64,000 nt of DNA. It comes from Mycobacterium sp. 3519A (lineage in GTDB: Bacteria; Actinomycetota; Actinomycetes; Mycobacteriales; Mycobacteriaceae). A program made the translations under genes and the position numbers. Of this stretch, positions 37,978 to 46,126 are shown piece after piece. Each line of letters begins with the position of its first letter. The stretch's first letter is position 1. The stretch is taken from NCBI RefSeq assembly GCF_900240945.1, contig NZ_OESG01000012.1:496001-560000 (forward strand). Reading direction: 5' to 3'. Below the pieces are notes generated by a model, which was given only the letters and a program-made list of their open reading frames with translations, did no database searches and was not told the origin of the DNA.

Positions 37978-39176
37978 TCCTTCGTCACCGACCACTGGGT
38001 GACAGGCATCGCGGGCCGCCAGCCGGTGAACCCGCCCAGCGGCTCGCCGCGGTAGTGCTGGAACCGACGAAGCTCGCCGCCGAGGTGCGAATACCACTCG
38101 GCGAGAACAGCTTCGGATTCAACGGTAACGGCGTTGGCGACCAGCCGCCCGCCTGATTGCAGCCGGTCGTAGCAGGCCTCGAGCAGCCCCGGCTGACTCA
38201 ACCCGCCGCCGATGAAGATCGCCGTCGGCAGCGGTATCCCGTCGACGCCACCATCGCTCAGCACTGCGTCGTCGAATGCGGCAGGCGCCGCACCATGCAC
38301 GTCCACCTTGACTCCGAAGGACCGCGCATTGGCCTCGATGAACATGCGGCGCATGTGATCTCGTTCGAATGCCACGGCCGTACAGCCCGGCCAGGCGCGC
38401 GCCCACTCTACGGCGATACTGCCCGATCCGGCACCGACGTCCCACAGCCGCTCGCCGGGGCGCGGCGCGAGCGCCGCAAGCGTCGCAAGCCGGATCGGCT
38501 GTTTGGTGATCTGGCCGTCATTGGTGAACGCGTCGTCGGGCAAGGGCCAGACCCGGTCGTCGGGCAGGTACCGCACGGCGATCACGTTGAGGGCGTCGAC
38601 GTCGAGCGGATGGCTATCAGCCCATTCGCGGGCTGTGCTGTCCCGTCGGCGCTCGGCAGGGGCGCCGAGCTGCTCGAATACCGTGAACTCCGAATCGCCT
38701 CTGCCGTGGTTGTTCAGCATGATGGCCAGGGCCATCGGCGTCGCGCTGTCTCGCGACAGGACGATGGCCTGCCCGCCACGGCGCATCGCCGCGTACGGTC
38801 CAGCCGTCACCAGGCTGATCACCTCGGTGTCCTGCACCGCCCAACCGAGGCGCGCGCATGCGAGCGTCACCGAGGACACATGCGGCAGCACCGTCACCTT
38901 GTCTGCGCCCAACAGCTTGATCAGCAGCCTGCCGACGCCGTGCAGCATCGGGTCACCGCTGGCGACGACGTGCACATCGCCGTCGATGTCGCCGAGAGCC
39001 TGCACCGCGCCCAGCATCGGCGACGGCCACGGCCTGCGCTCGGCGGTGACGGTGTCGTCGAGCAGGTCCAGTTGCCGAGCCGACCCGTAAACGATTGTTG
39101 CCCTTCGTAATTCGGCCGCTGATGCCGGCGCCAGCCCGGACATGCCGTCGGCGCCGATGCCCACGACGGTGATCAT
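37974..39176 (-). CDS. cobL: Precorrin-6Y C5,15-methyltransferase (decarboxylating)
   Basis: A 400-residue two-domain enzyme that methylates precorrin-6Y at C-5 and C-15 and decarboxylates it. The N-terminal CbiE-like domain has VVGIGADGMSGLAP and VASGDPMLHGVGRLL. The C-terminal CbiT-like Rossmann domain has LWDVGAGSGSIAVEWAR and IFIGGGLSQPGLLEAC. ATG at 39176 overlaps the SDR stop by four bases (ATGA). Longer in-frame sequence upstream is only a reading through the SDR gene. Confidence 0.96.
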   Translation of the reverse strand: MITVVGIGADGMSGLAPASAAELRRATIVYGSARQLDLLDDTVTAERRPWPSPMLGAVQALGDIDGDVHVVASGDPMLHGVGRLLIKLLGADKVTVLPHVSSVTLACARLGWAVQDTEVISLVTAGPYAAMRRGGQAIVLSRDSATPMALAIMLNNHGRGDSEFTVFEQLGAPAERRRDSTAREWADSHPLDVDALNVIAVRYLPDDRVWPLPDDAFTNDGQITKQPIRLATLAALAPRPGERLWDVGAGSGSIAVEWARAWPGCTAVAFERDHMRRMFIEANARSFGVKVDVHGAAPAAFDDAVLSDGGVDGIPLPTAIFIGGGLSQPGLLEACYDRLQSGGRLVANAVTVESEAVLAEWYSHLGGELRRFQHYRGEPLGGFTGWRPAMPVTQWSVTKE

Positions 39177-39922
39177 CGCGGCATCCTGCGCCAGATGAAG
39201 CGTGGCGTCAGCCGGAACGCGAACGCCAGCAGCCCGAGCGGCGCGGGCACCCAGATCGCGCTGCGGCCCTTGGCCAGTGCGCGGGCGGTCGCGTCGGCGA
39301 CTTGCTGCGGAGTGCTGGACAGCGGCGCGGGTGACATGCCTTCGGTCATGCGCCCGATGACGAACCCCGGCCGCACCAGCAACACGTGCACTCCGGTGCC
39401 GTGCAGCGCGTCGGTCAGACCGGCCGCGAACCCGTCGAGGCCCATCTTCGCCGACCCGTAGACGTAGTTGGCTCGGCGCGCCCGCGCTCCCGCCACCGAA
39501 GAGAACACCACGATCGACCCGGATCCCGCCGCCCGCATCGTGTTCGCCAGCACCGTCAGCAGGCTGACCTGCGCGACGTAGTCGGTGTGCACGATGGCGG
39601 CGGCGTGCCCGGGATCCTTCTCGGCCATGGCCTGATCGCCGAGGATGCCGAACGCCAGCACCGCGGTGCGGATCGGGCCGTGCTCGGCGATGATCTCGTC
39701 GACCAGCGGACCGTGCGACGCGAGGTCGTCGGCATCGAACTCCCGCACGTGCACCGCCGCGGCGCCGGACGCCCGCACGCCGGCCACCTCGTCGTCGAGT
39801 TTGTCGGCGCGTCGCGCCGCGAGCACGACGGTCGCCCCGGCCGCCAGCCGCTTGGCCAGTTCGAGCCCGATCTCGCTGCGGCCGCCGAAAATCACGACCA
39901 GCCCGGGGTCCGTGTCCTTCAC
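39173..39922 (-). CDS. Short-chain dehydrogenase, Rv2073c-like
   Basis: A 249-residue SDR closely resembling M. tuberculosis Rv2073c, which also precedes cobL. The nucleotide loop is variant (IFGGRSEIGLELA), followed by VVLAARRADKLDDEV, LAFGILGDQ, the catalytic serine in VVFSSVAGARARRANYVYG and YGSAK as the Tyr/Lys pair; PGFVIGRMTEGMSPAPLS is shared with Rv2073c. GTG at 39922 is preferred over a TTG at 39970, which would overlap the divergent gene. Its stop overlaps cobL, but a cobalamin role is unproven. Confidence 0.88.
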   Translation of the reverse strand: MKDTDPGLVVIFGGRSEIGLELAKRLAAGATVVLAARRADKLDDEVAGVRASGAAAVHVREFDADDLASHGPLVDEIIAEHGPIRTAVLAFGILGDQAMAEKDPGHAAAIVHTDYVAQVSLLTVLANTMRAAGSGSIVVFSSVAGARARRANYVYGSAKMGLDGFAAGLTDALHGTGVHVLLVRPGFVIGRMTEGMSPAPLSSTPQQVADATARALAKGRSAIWVPAPLGLLAFAFRLTPRFIWRRMPR

Positions 39923-39957
39923 GGCCCTGATTATGTCCTGCGCTACCGTGAGCGTTG

Positions 39958-40371
39958 ATGGCGAAGGCAACCACCCGGCTCACGAACGACGCGTTGGCGT
40001 TTCTCACCGAACGGCATTTGGCCATGTTGACGACGCTGCGCTCGGACAATTCCCCGCATGTGGTGGCGGTCGGATTCACCTTCGATCCGAAGACGCACAT
40101 CGCGCGGGTGATCACCACCGGCGGCTCGCAGAAGGCGGTGAACGCGCAGGAGCGCGGTGTCGCGGTGCTCAGCCAGGTCGACGGAGCCCGCTGGCTGTCG
40201 CTGGAGGGCAAGGCGGTGGTCAACACCGAGACCGAGGCGGTTCGCGACGCCGAACTGCGGTATGCGCAGCGCTACCGCACACCGCGCGTCAACCCAAAGC
40301 GGGTGGTCATCGAGGTCCGCGTGGAGCGGGTGCTGGGGTCCTCCGACCTGCTCGACCGCGCCGAGGATTAG
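39958..40371 (+). CDS. F420-dependent biliverdin reductase-like protein (Rv2074-like)
   Basis: A 137-residue split-barrel flavin/deazaflavin protein almost collinear with Rv2074 of M. tuberculosis, reported to reduce biliverdin with F420H2. Matching stretches are [46 protein letters not shown] and [23 protein letters not shown] at 39958 is preferred to a TTG one codon earlier. It is divergent from the SDR with 35 bases between the two starts. Confidence 0.9.
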   Translation: MAKATTRLTNDALAFLTERHLAMLTTLRSDNSPHVVAVGFTFDPKTHIARVITTGGSQKAVNAQERGVAVLSQVDGARWLSLEGKAVVNTETEAVRDAELRYAQRYRTPRVNPKRVVIEVRVERVLGSSDLLDRAED

Positions 40372-40396
40372 GGCCGCTTCCGGGCACGAGCCGAAC

Positions 40397-41521
40397 TCAG
40401 GCAGGCACCACAATCAGGTCGTGCGGGCGATTGTTCACCGACAGCGCACCGTCGGCGGTGACCACCACGATGTCCTCGATGCGGGCGCCCCACTGGCCCG
40501 GGAAGTAAATACCGGGCTCGACGGAAAAGGCCATGCCCGGCTCCAACGGCAAGTTGTTGCCGGCGACGATGTAGGGCTCCTCGTGCACCGACAGCCCGAT
40601 GCCGTGGCCGGTGCGGTGCACGAACGCGTCGGCCAACCCCTCCGCGGCCAGCACGTCGCGCGCGACGGCGTCCACCTGTTCGGCTGTCACCCCTGGCCGC
40701 ACCGCCTCGACCGCGGCCTGCTGCGCGCGTTGCAGCACCGCGTAACGTCTCGCCACCTCGGGGTCGGGTTCGCCGATGCTGTAGGTGCGCGTCGAGTCGG
40801 AGTTGTATCCCGGCTCGTAGGGGCCGCCGATGTCGACGACGACGATGTCGCCGGTGCGCAATTCGCGGTCGGAGCACTCGTGGTGCGGGTCGGCGCCGTG
40901 CGGCCCGGAGCCGACGATGATGAAGGCCACCTCTGAATGTCCCTCGGCGACAATCGCTTCGGCGATATCCGCGGCGACGTCGGCTTCGGTCCTGCCGGGC
41001 ACCAGGAACTCAGGAACGCGGGCGTGCACCCGGTCGATCGCCGCGCCGGCCTTACGGAGCGCGTCGATTTCGGCGGCGTCCTTGATCATCCGCAACCGGC
41101 GCAGCACGCCGGTGGCGAGCACCGGCACCACACCGAGCACTTCGGCCAGCGGCAGCAGGTGCAGCGCGGGCATGGCATCGGTGACAGCGGTCGCGACGGG
41201 CGCGCCCCCCAGCGCGTCGGCGACCACCGCGTACGGGTCGTCACCGTCGACCCAGTCGCGCACGGCCAGACCGAGTTCGGTGACCGCGGACTCCTTCAGC
41301 GACGCCAGTTCCAGCCGCGGCACGACGACCGTCGGTTCATCCTCGGCAGGCAACACCAGCGCGGTCAGCCGCTCGAAGGTCTGCGCTCGCGAACCCACCA
41401 GGTAGCGCAGGTCGTAGCCGGGGGTGATGACGAGCCCGGCCAGGCCCGCGTCGGCGGCAGCGGACGCGGCCGCGGTGAGCCGCTGCGCGTACACATCGGT
41501 GCTGAATCGACTGGCGGTCAT
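40397..41521 (-). CDS. pepE: Xaa-Pro dipeptidase / M24 metallopeptidase PepE
   Basis: Cleaves X-Pro dipeptides using two metal ions. The 374-residue protein has an N-terminal creatinase-like domain and a pita-bread catalytic domain with the five ligands in VVVDIGG (Asp), YNSDSTRTY (Asp), GHGIGLSVHEEPY (His), FSVEPGIYFPG (Glu) and ARIEDIVVV (Glu). It matches the position and style of Rv2089c (pepE). It is followed and preceded by unrelated small genes. Confidence 0.93.
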   Translation of the reverse strand: MTASRFSTDVYAQRLTAAASAAADAGLAGLVITPGYDLRYLVGSRAQTFERLTALVLPAEDEPTVVVPRLELASLKESAVTELGLAVRDWVDGDDPYAVVADALGGAPVATAVTDAMPALHLLPLAEVLGVVPVLATGVLRRLRMIKDAAEIDALRKAGAAIDRVHARVPEFLVPGRTEADVAADIAEAIVAEGHSEVAFIIVGSGPHGADPHHECSDRELRTGDIVVVDIGGPYEPGYNSDSTRTYSIGEPDPEVARRYAVLQRAQQAAVEAVRPGVTAEQVDAVARDVLAAEGLADAFVHRTGHGIGLSVHEEPYIVAGNNLPLEPGMAFSVEPGIYFPGQWGARIEDIVVVTADGALSVNNRPHDLIVVPA

Positions 41522-41531
41522 GCCATGAAGG

Positions 41532-41927
41532 CTAATCGCGGGCCGAATAGCTGGCGACCTCGATGAGGTTGCCGTCGGGATCGCGGCAGTAATGCGACGT
41601 CATCGGGCCCTGCGCGCCGGTCTTTGGCACCGGCCCCGCGGTGATCGTCACTCCGCACGCCCGCAGGTGGGCTCCGATCTCGTCCGGGCTCAGGTCGGCG
41701 ATGAAGCACAGATCCAGCGACCCGGGCGCGTCGACCGCGCCGGTCTCCCAGTCGGGCGCGCCCGTCGGCCGCACGTTGATCTTCTGGTTTCCGAAGGCAA
41801 GCGCAATCCGATTGTCGCCGAACACTTCTCGCCTCATGCCGAGCACCCGCACATACCAGTCGACGGTGGTGTCGACGTCGCGACAGTTGAGCACGACGTG
41901 GTCGATGCGATCAACACCGAAGGGCAT
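41532..41927 (-). CDS. VOC (glyoxalase/bleomycin resistance) family protein
   Basis: A 131-residue metal-binding beta-alpha-beta protein with two paired modules: MPFGVDRIDHVVLNCRDVDTTVDWYVRVLGM at the start and HYCRDPDGNLIEVASY at the end. His10 and the terminal Glu are likely metal ligands. Substrate unknown. ATG at 41927 follows AGGAGA; an upstream in-frame extension lacks an RBS. It sits ten bases upstream of pepE in the same direction. Confidence 0.88.
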   Translation of the reverse strand: MPFGVDRIDHVVLNCRDVDTTVDWYVRVLGMRREVFGDNRIALAFGNQKINVRPTGAPDWETGAVDAPGSLDLCFIADLSPDEIGAHLRACGVTITAGPVPKTGAQGPMTSHYCRDPDGNLIEVASYSARD

Positions 41928-41940
41928 CTGTTCTCCTCTG

Positions 41941-42309
41941 TCAGCCTGCGGCCCACTGTGCGGCCTGCTCGATCTCGTCGAGACCGAACAATGCGAGTTC
42001 CCCGGGGACCATCCAGGCGAACGCGTGTAGCGCATGCGCTACCCAATCCTTGTCGGAAACGACCGCGATTCGTTTGAACGCCGAATGGTGGTGAATCAAT
42101 GCACCGAGACCCAACTTCAGGTCTTCGGCCAGCCCGCCAGGCCCGAAGCCTTCGTAGTCGGGAGCGATGACCTCGACGATCCTGATCTCACCGGTCTTCG
42201 CCAGGTCCTCCATCGTCGGCTTGAAGTCGCGCAGGTCGTCACCGCGTACTCGGCCTGACACGCGGATGCCGGTGACGCCCGCTGGCATGTCGGGCAACAT
42301 CTCGATCAT
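41941..42309 (-). CDS. SpoIIAA-like (STAS/SEC14-fold) protein
   Basis: A 122-residue soluble protein with the pattern of the SpoIIAA-like family: MPAGVTGIRVSGRVRGDDLRDFKPTMEDL, RIVEVIAPDYEGF, GLGALIHHHSAFKRIAVVSDKDWVAHALHAF and a final LFGLDEIEQAAQW. Members resemble anti-sigma antagonists, but no partner kinase is seen here. It lies 13 bases upstream of the VOC gene and 17 bases downstream of the carboxymuconolactone decarboxylase, all leftward. Confidence 0.85.
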   Translation of the reverse strand: MIEMLPDMPAGVTGIRVSGRVRGDDLRDFKPTMEDLAKTGEIRIVEVIAPDYEGFGPGGLAEDLKLGLGALIHHHSAFKRIAVVSDKDWVAHALHAFAWMVPGELALFGLDEIEQAAQWAAG

Positions 42310-42326
42310 CCGTCCAGTGTGACCCG

Positions 42327-42794
42327 CTAGCCGAACTGTCCGGGTTGGTAGTCGCCTGCCGGCCGCTGAAGGATGACGTTGAGCCTGTTGAACGCGTTGA
42401 TGACCGCGATCTGGGCGACCAGGGCCGCGAGCTGATCCTCGTCGTAGTGCTTTTCGGCGTTGGCCCAGGCGTCGTCCGAAACGACGCCGCCGTCGGCCAA
42501 CCGAGTGCCTTGCTCGGTGAGCGCGAGCGCGGCACGCTCCGCCTCGCTGTACACCGTCGCCTCCCGCCAGGTGGCGACAAGGTTGAGCCGTACTGGCGTC
42601 TCACCCGCGGCCGCCGCGTCCTTGGTGTGCATATCGAGGCAGACCCCGCATCCGTTGATCTGGCTGGCGCGGATCTTCACCAATTCCTGGGTGGCGGCGG
42701 GCAGAGTGCCGGCGGTCGACCGGCCAGCCGAGGCCAGACATTTCACTGCTTTCATCGCGGTGTCGTTGCGCAAGACGTCCAGTCGAGGGTCCAT
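42327..42794 (-). CDS. Carboxymuconolactone decarboxylase/AhpD-like protein, ECF41 partner
   Basis: A 155-residue protein with the AhpD-type redox site Cys49-x-x-Cys52 and His56 in NGCGVCLDMHTKDA, suggesting peroxidase or disulfide-reductase activity. ATG at 42794 follows AAGGAG. It diverges from an ECF41 sigma factor; ECF41 factors are typically linked to such COE genes and activate them. An ECF41-like promoter lies about 70 bases upstream (42867-42895), so this gene is the likely direct target. Confidence 0.92.
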   Translation of the reverse strand: MDPRLDVLRNDTAMKAVKCLASAGRSTAGTLPAATQELVKIRASQINGCGVCLDMHTKDAAAAGETPVRLNLVATWREATVYSEAERAALALTEQGTRLADGGVVSDDAWANAEKHYDEDQLAALVAQIAVINAFNRLNVILQRPAGDYQPGQFG

Positions 42795-42826
42795 GGTGAT
42801 CTCCTTGGTTCGTTGTCGGTCACTGG

Positions 42827-42886
42827 TCCGACGAAATAGCCCTGCGGAATGTCAGGCCTCACACTTCCGACGGCTATTTCGTCGGA
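42827..42886. promoter_or_regulatory. Long inverted repeat between ECF41 gene and its target
   Basis: A perfect 15-base arm (42827-42841, TCCGACGAAATAGCC) is inverted at 42872-42886 around a 30-base interior. Similarity extends outward imperfectly (GGTCAC on one side, TGTCAC on the other), so the gap contains two facing, near-identical promoter-sized units, one per divergent gene. Confidence 0.8.
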
Positions 42887-42895
42887 TCGGTGACA
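42867..42895 (-). promoter_or_regulatory. ECF41-type promoter for the decarboxylase gene
   Basis: Read leftward: TGTCACC (42895-42889), 16 bases, CGTCGG (42872-42867). This fits the ECF41 consensus TGTCACA-N16/17-CGTC known from the family. The facing copy for the sigma gene reads GGTCACT with a degenerate CTGCGG, and would be weaker. Confidence 0.65.
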
Positions 42896-42919
42896 GCACG
42901 CACCCGGGAAGGGGACATA

Positions 42920-43810
42920 GTGAGCGATCCGGACCTGAGCGCGGTCATGAGCGAGCGCCGTCAACTGCTCAACCTGACGTACCGGTTGCTCGGCTCGTTG
43001 GCAGATGCCGAGGACGTGGTGCAGGAGACCTACGCGCGGTGGTATGCGATGACGCCACAACAGCAGCAAGCCATCGAGTCGCCCGGCGCTTGGTTGACCA
43101 CGGTCGCCAGCCGGATCTGCCTCGATCTGCTCGGCTCGGCGCGAGCCAAGCGGGAACGCTATGTGGGCGAGTGGATTCCGGAGCCGGTGCCGGCATCGAC
43201 GGAATGGGCAGGCGCACCGGACCCGGCGGACCGGGTGACTCTCGACGAATCGATCAGCATGGCGTTTTTGGTGGTGCTGGAATCGATGACGCCTGCCGAG
43301 CGCGTCGCGTTCATCCTGCACGATGTGTTTCGCTATCCCTTCGGCGAAGTGGCCGAGATCGTCGGCCGGACACCGGCGGCCTGTCGGCAACTGGCCAGTT
43401 CCGCGAGGCACCGGATCGACGCCTCACAGTTGCGGCCGACGCCGGCCGCGCACCAGGCAGACATCGTCAAGAACTTCAAGCAGGCGTGGGAGGCCAAGGA
43501 CATCGGTGCCCTTGTGGCGATCCTCGATCCTGACGCGACCGCGATCGCCGACAGCGGCGGCCTCGCCAAGGCGCACCTCGAACCCATCGAAGGCGGTGAG
43601 CTGATCGCGCACGCCTACCTTGACGTCATCGGCTGGGCCCCGAATCTAGAACTGTTGCAGCGCACGGTAAATGGTCAACCCGGGCTGGTGGCTCGACTGG
43701 ACGGCATCGTGGTGACGGTGTACGCGTTCGACGTCGTCGACGGCCGGATCAAGCGCATCTGGGCGATGCGTAATCCCGAGAAGCTCCGCGCCTGGGCGGC
43801 GGATGGGTAA
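42920..43810 (+). CDS. ECF41-type RNA polymerase sigma factor with SnoaL-like C-terminus
   Basis: A 296-residue extracytoplasmic-function sigma factor. Region 2 (about 10-75) contains DAEDVVQETYARW and SPGAWLTTVASRICLDLL; the linker has WIPEP (85-89), a variant of the ECF41 WLPEP signature; region 4 (about 115-165) contains LTPAERVAFILHD-like and GRTPAACRQLASSARHRI. Residues 180-296 form a SnoaL-like domain that in ECF41 controls activity instead of a separate anti-sigma. The usual DGGGR motif is altered to DSGGLAK. GTG at 42920 has an AAGGGGA RBS; a GTG at 42890 would overlap the promoter. Confidence 0.92.
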   Translation: MSDPDLSAVMSERRQLLNLTYRLLGSLADAEDVVQETYARWYAMTPQQQQAIESPGAWLTTVASRICLDLLGSARAKRERYVGEWIPEPVPASTEWAGAPDPADRVTLDESISMAFLVVLESMTPAERVAFILHDVFRYPFGEVAEIVGRTPAACRQLASSARHRIDASQLRPTPAAHQADIVKNFKQAWEAKDIGALVAILDPDATAIADSGGLAKAHLEPIEGGELIAHAYLDVIGWAPNLELLQRTVNGQPGLVARLDGIVVTVYAFDVVDGRIKRIWAMRNPEKLRAWAADG

Positions 43811-43811
43811 C

Positions 43812-44279
43812 TCAGAGACGCCGCTGCAGCGTGCGCACCCGGCGGCGCAGCGCCGCGACGGGCCGCATCGCATATCGCCTCTCGATGGCGCGTGCGCCGG
43901 ACCGGAAGAACCGGCGCACCGCGTCACTGACCGCCTTCTCGTCTCCGACGGTGACTGAGAAGTGGGCCGTCCAAATCACGGTGCATCGGTGTCGTCCGCC
44001 GGGGCGGATGCGGAACTCGCCGCGAAAATCGGCGATCGGCAGATTGGCCGAGGCTTCGTATCGGTAGATCCGTTGCGCGGGATCGCATTCGGTCAACCGC
44101 TCCTCGAACCGCACGCCGTCCTCGGTCTCGTAAATCCGCACCGCGCCGGGCTGTTCGCCTTCTCCGGACGCCGCGGTGACCATCGGATGCCAATCGGCGA
44201 TGCTCTGGAACCGGCCGATTTGCCGCCACATCGAATCGGCGCTGCGATGGGCGTCGGCGAAGACTTGCACCTGTGGCAT
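43812..44279 (-). CDS. SRPBCC (START/polyketide cyclase-like) protein
   Basis: A 155-residue hydrophobic-ligand-binding fold protein: [27 protein letters not shown] at the start, a central [32 protein letters not shown], and a final helix [20 protein letters not shown]. The basic C-terminal tail ([17 protein letters not shown]) is unusual. ATG at 44279 is chosen to begin at [10 protein letters not shown]. It converges on the sigma gene and diverges from the 5'-3' exonuclease. Ligand unknown. Confidence 0.85.
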   Translation of the reverse strand: MPQVQVFADAHRSADSMWRQIGRFQSIADWHPMVTAASGEGEQPGAVRIYETEDGVRFEERLTECDPAQRIYRYEASANLPIADFRGEFRIRPGGRHRCTVIWTAHFSVTVGDEKAVSDAVRRFFRSGARAIERRYAMRPVAALRRRVRTLQRRL

Positions 44280-44332
44280 GCCTGACCGGATACCCGCGAA
44301 CGCGCTGCGCAACCCCTGGCAGGATGACCGAC

Positions 44333-45283
44333 ATGTCCTTGTTGCTGCTCGACGGCGCCAGCATGTGGTTCCGCTCGTATTTCGGTGTGCCCTCATCGAT
44401 CAAGGCGCCCGACGGACGGCCCGTCAACGCGGTACGCGGTTTTCTCGACGCGGTCGCGACGCTGATCACCCGGGAGCAACCGACGCGACTGGTGGTGTGC
44501 CGCGACGACGACTGGCGTCCGCAGTGGCGCGTCGACCTGATCCCGTCGTACAAGGCGCATCGTGTGCTCGAGGAGAACCCGGACGGACAACCCGACGTCG
44601 AAGAGGTCCCCGACGAGTTGACCCCGCAGGTGGACATGATCATGGAGATCCTGGACGCCTTCGGCATTCCGACCGCGGGCGCCCCACAGTGCGAAGCCGA
44701 CGACGTCCTCGGCACGCTGGCCTACCGCGAGCGCCGCGACCCGGTCGTGGTGGTCAGCGGTGACCGCGACCTGATGCAACTGGTGTGCGACGACCCGGTC
44801 GCGGTCCGGGTCCTCTACCTGGGCCGCGGACTGGCGAAGGCCACCAAGTTCGGGCCCACGGAAGTCGCCGAAACCTACGGTGTGCCGGTCGACCGTGCCG
44901 GACCCGCATACGCCGAACTGGCGTTGCTGCGCGGGGATCCGTCGGACGGCCTGCCCGGCGTGCCCGGCATCGGAGAAAAGACCGCGGCGACGCTGTTGGC
45001 GCAGCACGGCTCGCTGGAAGCGATCCTGGCTGCGGCGCAGGACCCGAAGTCGAAGATGTCCAAGGCGTACCGGAACAAGTTGCTGGCCGCCACCGACTAC
45101 ATCGAGGCGGCGGGGCCTGTCGTGCGGGTGGCCGCCGACGCCGACGTCAACTTCTCCACGAAGTCCGACAAGCTGCCGCTGGCGGCCGAGCATCCGCGCA
45201 AGGTCGTCGAACTCGCCGAACAGTACGGAGTGACGTCGTCGATCGGTCGCCTCCAGAAGGCGCTCGACGCGCTGCCGGGATAG
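44333..45283 (+). CDS. 5'-3' exonuclease (FEN/Pol I-type), Rv2090-like
   Basis: A 316-residue structure-specific nuclease resembling the N-terminal domain of DNA polymerase I. Acidic metal-binding clusters are in [49 protein letters not shown] and [12 protein letters not shown]; the H3TH motif is [34 protein letters not shown]. It matches M. tuberculosis Rv2090 along its length. ATG at 44333 has AGGA eight bases upstream; ATG at 44324 is too close to that RBS. Likely role: RNA primer or flap removal. Confidence 0.93.
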   Translation: MSLLLLDGASMWFRSYFGVPSSIKAPDGRPVNAVRGFLDAVATLITREQPTRLVVCRDDDWRPQWRVDLIPSYKAHRVLEENPDGQPDVEEVPDELTPQVDMIMEILDAFGIPTAGAPQCEADDVLGTLAYRERRDPVVVVSGDRDLMQLVCDDPVAVRVLYLGRGLAKATKFGPTEVAETYGVPVDRAGPAYAELALLRGDPSDGLPGVPGIGEKTAATLLAQHGSLEAILAAAQDPKSKMSKAYRNKLLAATDYIEAAGPVVRVAADADVNFSTKSDKLPLAAEHPRKVVELAEQYGVTSSIGRLQKALDALPG

Positions 45284-45286
45284 CCG

Positions 45287-46087
45287 CTACTTGGGCCTGC
45301 CCACCTCGTAGGTGCCCTTGTCGTCCTGGAACGTCACGGTGACCTGCCGCTTGGTGCCGTCGATGCTGACCTCGCAGTTGAAGGTCTCACCCTTCTTCAC
45401 CGTGGGGTTCTGGCCGTCGTTGCACTTGACGTCCTTGACGTTCTTCGCGCCGTAGCCGTTGGCCTCGTCGGTCAGGATTTGCTGCACCCCGGTCTGCGCG
45501 GCGTTGATGTCCAGCTTGTTGGTCCAGAACCAGCCCGGCGTGACGAATCCCAGCACCGCCACCGCCGCGATCACCACGAGGACAAGCGCCCCGACGACGC
45601 CGAGGATGACGCGCATCGAGCGCTTGGAGCTTTCTTCCGCACCCGGCGCGCTGTACTGCGGGAACTGCCCGTACTGACCGGGCTGTTGGCCATATTGGTC
45701 GGGCTGCTGCCCGTAGGGCTGGCCGGGCTGGGGGGCGTACGGCTGACCCGGTTGGGGGGCGTATTGGCCGGGCTGACCGTACTGACCCGGGTAGGTCGGC
45801 GGCGGGTACGCCCCTGGCTGGGCGTACTGCTCACCCGACGGGTACTGCTGCGGCGGCTGATAGGCCGGCGCGCCCGGCTGCTGGTACTGCGGATACTGCT
45901 GCTGTTGCGGATCGTAAGCCGGCGGAGGCTGCCAGGACGGCACCGCGGTGGTCGGTTGTTCGGCCCCTGGAGTCGGCGGCTGCCACGGCTGATTCCCCGA
46001 CGGGTCGCTTGACGTCTGATCCTGCCCGGACTCCGGTTGCTGACCGGGCCACGGCTGCGTCGGATCAGATCCTTGCGGTCCGCTCAT
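45287..46087 (-). CDS. Pro/Gln/Tyr-rich membrane protein with DUF4333 domain (Rv2091c-like)
   Basis: A 266-residue protein. The first 150 residues are low complexity (repeats such as [17 protein letters not shown] and PGQYGQ), followed by one membrane helix (about 161-183, [22 protein letters not shown]) and an external DUF4333 domain with two cysteines ([20 protein letters not shown]). The cytoplasmic Pro/Tyr-rich tail could bind partner proteins. Its position beside the Rv2090-like gene and helY matches Rv2091c. Function unknown. Confidence 0.88.
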   Translation of the reverse strand: MSGPQGSDPTQPWPGQQPESGQDQTSSDPSGNQPWQPPTPGAEQPTTAVPSWQPPPAYDPQQQQYPQYQQPGAPAYQPPQQYPSGEQYAQPGAYPPPTYPGQYGQPGQYAPQPGQPYAPQPGQPYGQQPDQYGQQPGQYGQFPQYSAPGAEESSKRSMRVILGVVGALVLVVIAAVAVLGFVTPGWFWTNKLDINAAQTGVQQILTDEANGYGAKNVKDVKCNDGQNPTVKKGETFNCEVSIDGTKRQVTVTFQDDKGTYEVGRPK

Positions 46088-46126
46088 GTCTCTCCTTGCT
46101 CATGGGTCGCACTGCTGGCGAACACA

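Noticed and set aside
39923..40226. Very long N-terminal extension of CobL to about 750 residues
   Set aside because: The extension reads through the SDR and the opposite-strand Rv2074-like gene; the ATG at 39176 gives normal CobL length and a 4-base overlap.
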